A stretch of DNA of 19,329 bases, from NCBI GenBank assembly GCA_015522385.1, contig WAMJ01000145.1, forward strand, positions 1 through 19,329. The letters run 5' to 3'. Position 1 is the stretch's first letter; the number at the start of each line of letters is the position of its first letter. Under the pieces are notes generated by a model that was not told where the DNA came from, searched no databases, and saw only the letters and a list, made by a program, of their open reading frames with translations. The translations under genes and the position numbers were made by a program. The stretch is from Candidatus Heimdallarchaeota archaeon. GTDB lineage: Archaea > Asgardarchaeota > Heimdallarchaeia > Heimdallarchaeales > Kariarchaeaceae. Shown here one piece after another: positions 16,184 to 19,329 of the stretch.

Positions 16184-17428
16184 ATGTCTACGGCTTCGAG
16201 GTATCTCCGGAATTCTTATACATCAGTCATGATCAATTCTGTGGAATTCTTCGACGATTCTTACGACTCAAAGCATAATTCAGGTGATCCTTTAGCACAA
16301 AACAGCGGTCTACTCGGGGAAGGATTCATAAATGATGAGTCATACGAGGAGGATGATTTGCAAACTTCCAATCACATAATACAAAACTTCCAGAGCAATA
16401 ATCTAAACTTCCCTGCCATTCGGGGCGTCCAAGCTGGCAAGGAATTCTACGTGGTGATGTGCCAACTACGTGATATTCCCAGACTCTTCGTATTCGATGA
16501 GCCCGAGGTTCCTCCTGAGATGAGAGCCCAGCGTATTCTGAACAAGTCAAGGCTTCCGAAGTTGGTTAACTACGTGCTAAACAACAAGGAGAACTACATT
16601 TTTTCAGCCATCACTGCTTCTATTGATGGAAAACCAGAATTTATCCCATCTCCAGCTATTAACGAGCGAGCAGATATGGTCGGGACCCTTACTATTCCCC
16701 TCGGATCAAGGCTGCTAATAAACGACGGGCAGCACCGACGGGCAGCTATCGAGAGGGTGATAGAGGAGAGTCCAGAGCTAGGTTTCGAGAATATTCCAGT
16801 TGTGTTTTTCATTGACTATGGCTTGGAAAACAGCCAGCAGATGTTCGCAGATCTAAACCGCCATACCGTTAGACCTACTCAATCACTTAGTATCCTATAC
16901 GATCACCGGAACCCACTATCTAGGGCAGTCCTAGATGTAATATCAAGGGTTCCCTTTTTTGATGGCAAGATCGAGAAAGAAAAGTCTTCTCTGTCCAACC
17001 GCAGCAGGAAACTCTTCACTCTCTCCGTAGTCTACTCCGCTAATTCTTACCTGTTGAAGAGCGAAGACCTAGAGAGAAGTAAAGACACGGCCTCCACGTT
17101 TTGGAATAAGCTGTTCGATGTTTTGGAACCGTGGAAGGAGGTATTCGTGAATAAGATCACCCCACTTGAATTCCGAAGAACCTATACCTGCGCCCATGGT
17201 GTCTTGTTAGATGGGTTTGGGAAACTTGGTCAATGGTTGCTGAGTGAACATCCAGATTCTTGGGAGGAGAAGATTAAACGTCTTGGTTCAATTGATTACA
17301 GGAAAGTTAATACACAGCTATGGGAAGGGATAGCTATGAACAACGGTCGCATGTCAAAGTCTTTTTCTAATGTAAATGCGACATTTGAATTATTGAAGGG
17401 CCATATAGAGGGGGAGTTCCTTGACTAA
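16184..17428 (+). CDS. dndB: DndB, regulator of DNA phosphorothioation
   Basis: A 414-residue protein of the DGQHR family; the signature D181-GQHR-185 (LINDGQHRRAAIERV) is intact. It also has FPAIRGVQAGKEFYVVMCQL and RAQRILNKSRLP, both typical of DndB. DndB is not needed for sulfur insertion; in bacteria it acts as a regulator of dnd expression and of how often sites are modified. The first 70 or so residues form an acidic, low-complexity extension before the conserved region, which I do not recall from typical DndB (usually about 360-380 residues). The ATG at 16184 has no visible Shine-Dalgarno; ATG at 16229 is an alternative. It overlaps dndC by 8 bases (TTGACTAA). Confidence 0.93.
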   Translation: MSTASRYLRNSYTSVMINSVEFFDDSYDSKHNSGDPLAQNSGLLGEGFINDESYEEDDLQTSNHIIQNFQSNNLNFPAIRGVQAGKEFYVVMCQLRDIPRLFVFDEPEVPPEMRAQRILNKSRLPKLVNYVLNNKENYIFSAITASIDGKPEFIPSPAINERADMVGTLTIPLGSRLLINDGQHRRAAIERVIEESPELGFENIPVVFFIDYGLENSQQMFADLNRHTVRPTQSLSILYDHRNPLSRAVLDVISRVPFFDGKIEKEKSSLSNRSRKLFTLSVVYSANSYLLKSEDLERSKDTASTFWNKLFDVLEPWKEVFVNKITPLEFRRTYTCAHGVLLDGFGKLGQWLLSEHPDSWEEKIKRLGSIDYRKVNTQLWEGIAMNNGRMSKSFSNVNATFELLKGHIEGEFLD

Positions 17429-18950
17429 TCATGATATAATAGATGTTGCTGATATGCTGCAACCAATGAATCTAGAATCGGTGTTCAAGACCAAGTCCCT
17501 CAGCACGATGTATAAGGAAATTCAGGAGGTGTATCTCGGTGACAACCGTCCTTGGGTTATTGGATACAGCGGTGGAAAGGACTCCACAAGTGCTCTCCAA
17601 CTTATCTGGATGGCACTTGAGCTCCTCCCTCCCGAGAAATTAACAAAACCTATATACGTTATCTCCAGCAACACTCTTGTCGAGACTCCAGTTGTGGTAA
17701 ATCACGTTTCCACATCAATTAGGAAAATCACTAGCCAAAGCAAGGCCAAGAAATTACCGTTCAGAGGTATCATGGTCGAGCCTGAAACCTCCCAGTCCTT
17801 CTGGGTCAATATACTCGGGAGGGGGTACCCAGCTCCCAGCAAGGAATTCAGGTGGTGCACCGACCGAATGAAGATCAAACCCGCAAACCGATTTATCAAG
17901 GAACAAATCGAGGAAAACGGCGAAGTTATCATGGTTCTTGGTGTGAGGAAATCCGAAAGTATGACCCGTGCACAGGTGATGGAGTACCAGAAATCAAGGA
18001 AGGCGGGTGACATCTTCTCTGCTCATTCCACTATCCCTGGAGCTCTTGTCTATACCCCTATAGAGGACTGGTCCACGGACGATGTGTGGTATTTCTTACT
18101 CCAGTATCCGTCACCGTGGGGTGGGAACAACAGGAACCTTAGTGCAATGTATCAGAGGGCTTCCGGAGAATGCCCAGTTGTGATTGACACAACTACCCCA
18201 TCCTGCGGTAACAGCAGGTTCGGGTGCTGGACATGCACAGTTGTCAACAAGGATGTCGCGCTTGAATCGATGATTGAGCAGGGAGACCGATGGATGGAGC
18301 CGATGCTTGAGATCCGTGACCTGCTCAAGGACACCCAGATCCCACAGATGAAGATCAAAACACGTAGTCACCGCAGGAGGGATGGAAAGTTGACCCTGAA
18401 GAATCTCAAACGGAAGGACGGTTCCGGAAAGAGGGACTTAGACCAGAAAAGTATCGTATTTGGACCCTATACGTTGGAGTTCAGGAAAGAGCTATTTGGT
18501 AAACTACTGGAAGCCCAGATGAAGGTGCTGAACGATGCTCCAGGAAATATTTCTCCCAATGACCTCCAGCTCATAACCATGGACGAGATGAAGGAGATTC
18601 GGAGGATGTGGTTATTTGAGGAAATGGACTGGGAGGACAGTCTCCCCAAGATCTACCAGAAGGTGACAGGAAACCAATTCCCCCTTGAGAAAGATGACAG
18701 CGGTAACTTCACTATTACTGATTATACTGTTCTTAAAGAGGTATGTGATGAAAAGGGTGGAAACCTCGAATTGGTCATGCGACTCCTCGACATTGAGCGA
18801 GCTACTTACGGTATGATCAATCGACCTAAGATACACAAGAAGATAAAACGAATACTTGAGATGGATTATATATCCCGAGAAGCTGCATTCAAGGAAATCT
18901 ATGGGGCATCAGAGAATGAGGTGATCAAGATGATGGAGGAAGAGATGTGA
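17421..18950 (+). CDS. dndC: DndC, sulfurtransferase for DNA phosphorothioation
   Basis: A 509-residue member of the PAPS reductase/ATP pyrophosphatase family. The PP-loop SGGKDS (50-55) activates the DNA backbone phosphate with ATP. RWCTDRMK (Cys146) follows, then four cysteines at 251, 262, 269 and 272 (the last in GCWTC) that would hold a 4Fe-4S cluster. All expected motifs are present, so the protein looks functional. In the known pathway sulfur comes from cysteine through DndA or an IscS-type desulfurase and is passed to DndC, which acts with DndD and DndE. The start is TTG 17421 behind a GGGGGAG site, overlapping dndB by 8 bases. The end overlaps dndD by GTGA. GC here is about 50%. Confidence 0.95.
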   Translation: MTNHDIIDVADMLQPMNLESVFKTKSLSTMYKEIQEVYLGDNRPWVIGYSGGKDSTSALQLIWMALELLPPEKLTKPIYVISSNTLVETPVVVNHVSTSIRKITSQSKAKKLPFRGIMVEPETSQSFWVNILGRGYPAPSKEFRWCTDRMKIKPANRFIKEQIEENGEVIMVLGVRKSESMTRAQVMEYQKSRKAGDIFSAHSTIPGALVYTPIEDWSTDDVWYFLLQYPSPWGGNNRNLSAMYQRASGECPVVIDTTTPSCGNSRFGCWTCTVVNKDVALESMIEQGDRWMEPMLEIRDLLKDTQIPQMKIKTRSHRRRDGKLTLKNLKRKDGSGKRDLDQKSIVFGPYTLEFRKELFGKLLEAQMKVLNDAPGNISPNDLQLITMDEMKEIRRMWLFEEMDWEDSLPKIYQKVTGNQFPLEKDDSGNFTITDYTVLKEVCDEKGGNLELVMRLLDIERATYGMINRPKIHKKIKRILEMDYISREAAFKEIYGASENEVIKMMEEEM

Positions 18951-19329
18951 AGATTCTTCAGTACAGACTTAGGAATTTTGGATCTTATAGGGGGGAGAAC
19001 ATCTTTGAGCTTGGGGTCTCCAATCGTGAGAAACCCGTAATTTTGATTGGTGGGAGAAATGGTAGTGGAAAGACGACTTTCTTCGAGGGAATAAAATGCT
19101 GCCTGTTCGGGAAGAGATCTCGTGGCCACAAGATTAGGCACATTGAATATCAGCAGTACCTTCTTGACCGAAGATCGCATAACATCGCTGATGATGAAAT
19201 TACAGAACTGGAGCTCAGTTTTACAATGATAAATCATGGGCGGGAAGAACACTATATGGTTAAAAGATCATGGTGGATAGGTGATACAGGCAAGCTTATC
19301 GAGAAGTTCAGGGTCGAGAAGGACAAATA
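18947..19329 (+). CDS. dndD: DndD ATPase, N-terminal 127 residues only
   Basis: The start of an SMC-like ATPase that runs off the window. It begins at GTG 18947, overlapping the dndC stop (GTGA), with GGAGG a few bases upstream. The opening MKILQYRLRNFGSYRG and Walker A GGRNGSGKTT (Gly36, Lys42) are typical of DndD, and the position after dndC is the standard dndBCDE order. DndD is thought to open or nick DNA with ATP hydrolysis so that DndC can insert sulfur. Unlike the 751-residue ATPase at 275, it has no N-terminal extension. The hook, signature and Walker B lie outside the window. dndE would be expected next. Confidence 0.92.
   Translation, partial: MKILQYRLRNFGSYRGENIFELGVSNREKPVILIGGRNGSGKTTFFEGIKCCLFGKRSRGHKIRHIEYQQYLLDRRSHNIADDEITELELSFTMINHGREEHYMVKRSWWIGDTGKLIEKFRVEKDK

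Noticed and set aside
17702..19252. Several leftward frames of 60-117 codons over dndC and dndD
   Set aside because: They are antisense to well-conserved genes and give no recognisable product.
1..19329. CRISPR arrays, tRNA or rRNA genes, insertion sequences
   Set aside because: I saw no regularly spaced repeats, cloverleaf sequences, transposase motifs or terminal inverted repeats on either strand.

Overview
The window is an anti-virus defence island, probably from an archaeon. The evidence for archaea is indirect. Genes at two divergent starts have a TATA-like box centred about 25-27 bases before the start codon, as in leaderless archaeal transcripts. At 3038-3043 there is a GGTGAT ribosome-binding site, and arginine and isoleucine are often encoded by AGA/AGG and ATA. 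I cannot name the species. The left edge (1-120, about 60% GC by hand count) looks like host chromosome and carries the start of a leftward metallo-beta-lactamase-fold gene. GC falls to about 32% within the next 120 bases, which places the edge of an acquired AT-rich island near 120-240.

From 275 to the right end everything reads rightward, with overlaps or gaps of only a few bases, except for a 105-base gap at 2941-3045 and a 23-base gap at 16161-16183. The first half (275-10312, about 33-40% GC) holds two similar cassettes. Cassette 1 is an SMC/DndD-like zinc-hook ATPase, a 136-residue protein of unknown function and an SF2 DEAD/DEAH helicase. Cassette 2 is a 63-64-codon reading frame without a normal start, a second SMC-like zinc-hook ATPase, a 160-residue unknown protein and an SF1 UvrD-like helicase.

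The second half (10317-19329, about 45-52% GC) holds the three DISARM core genes drmA (helicase), drmB (DUF1998 protein) and drmC (phospholipase D-fold protein). These are followed directly by dndB, dndC and the start of dndD, the genes for phosphorothioate (sulfur) modification of the DNA backbone. dndD runs off the end; dndE and perhaps dndA would be expected beyond it.

The simplest reading is one composite system. DndC and DndD (with partners outside the window) would mark self DNA with sulfur, DndB would control that marking, and DrmABC plus the two ATPase/helicase cassettes would act on unmarked DNA. DISARM normally relies on a DNA methyltransferase for self-marking, and none is encoded here, so phosphorothioation may take its place. 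That substitution, the paired cassettes, and the in-frame coding sequence after the helicase stop codon are the points most worth following up.
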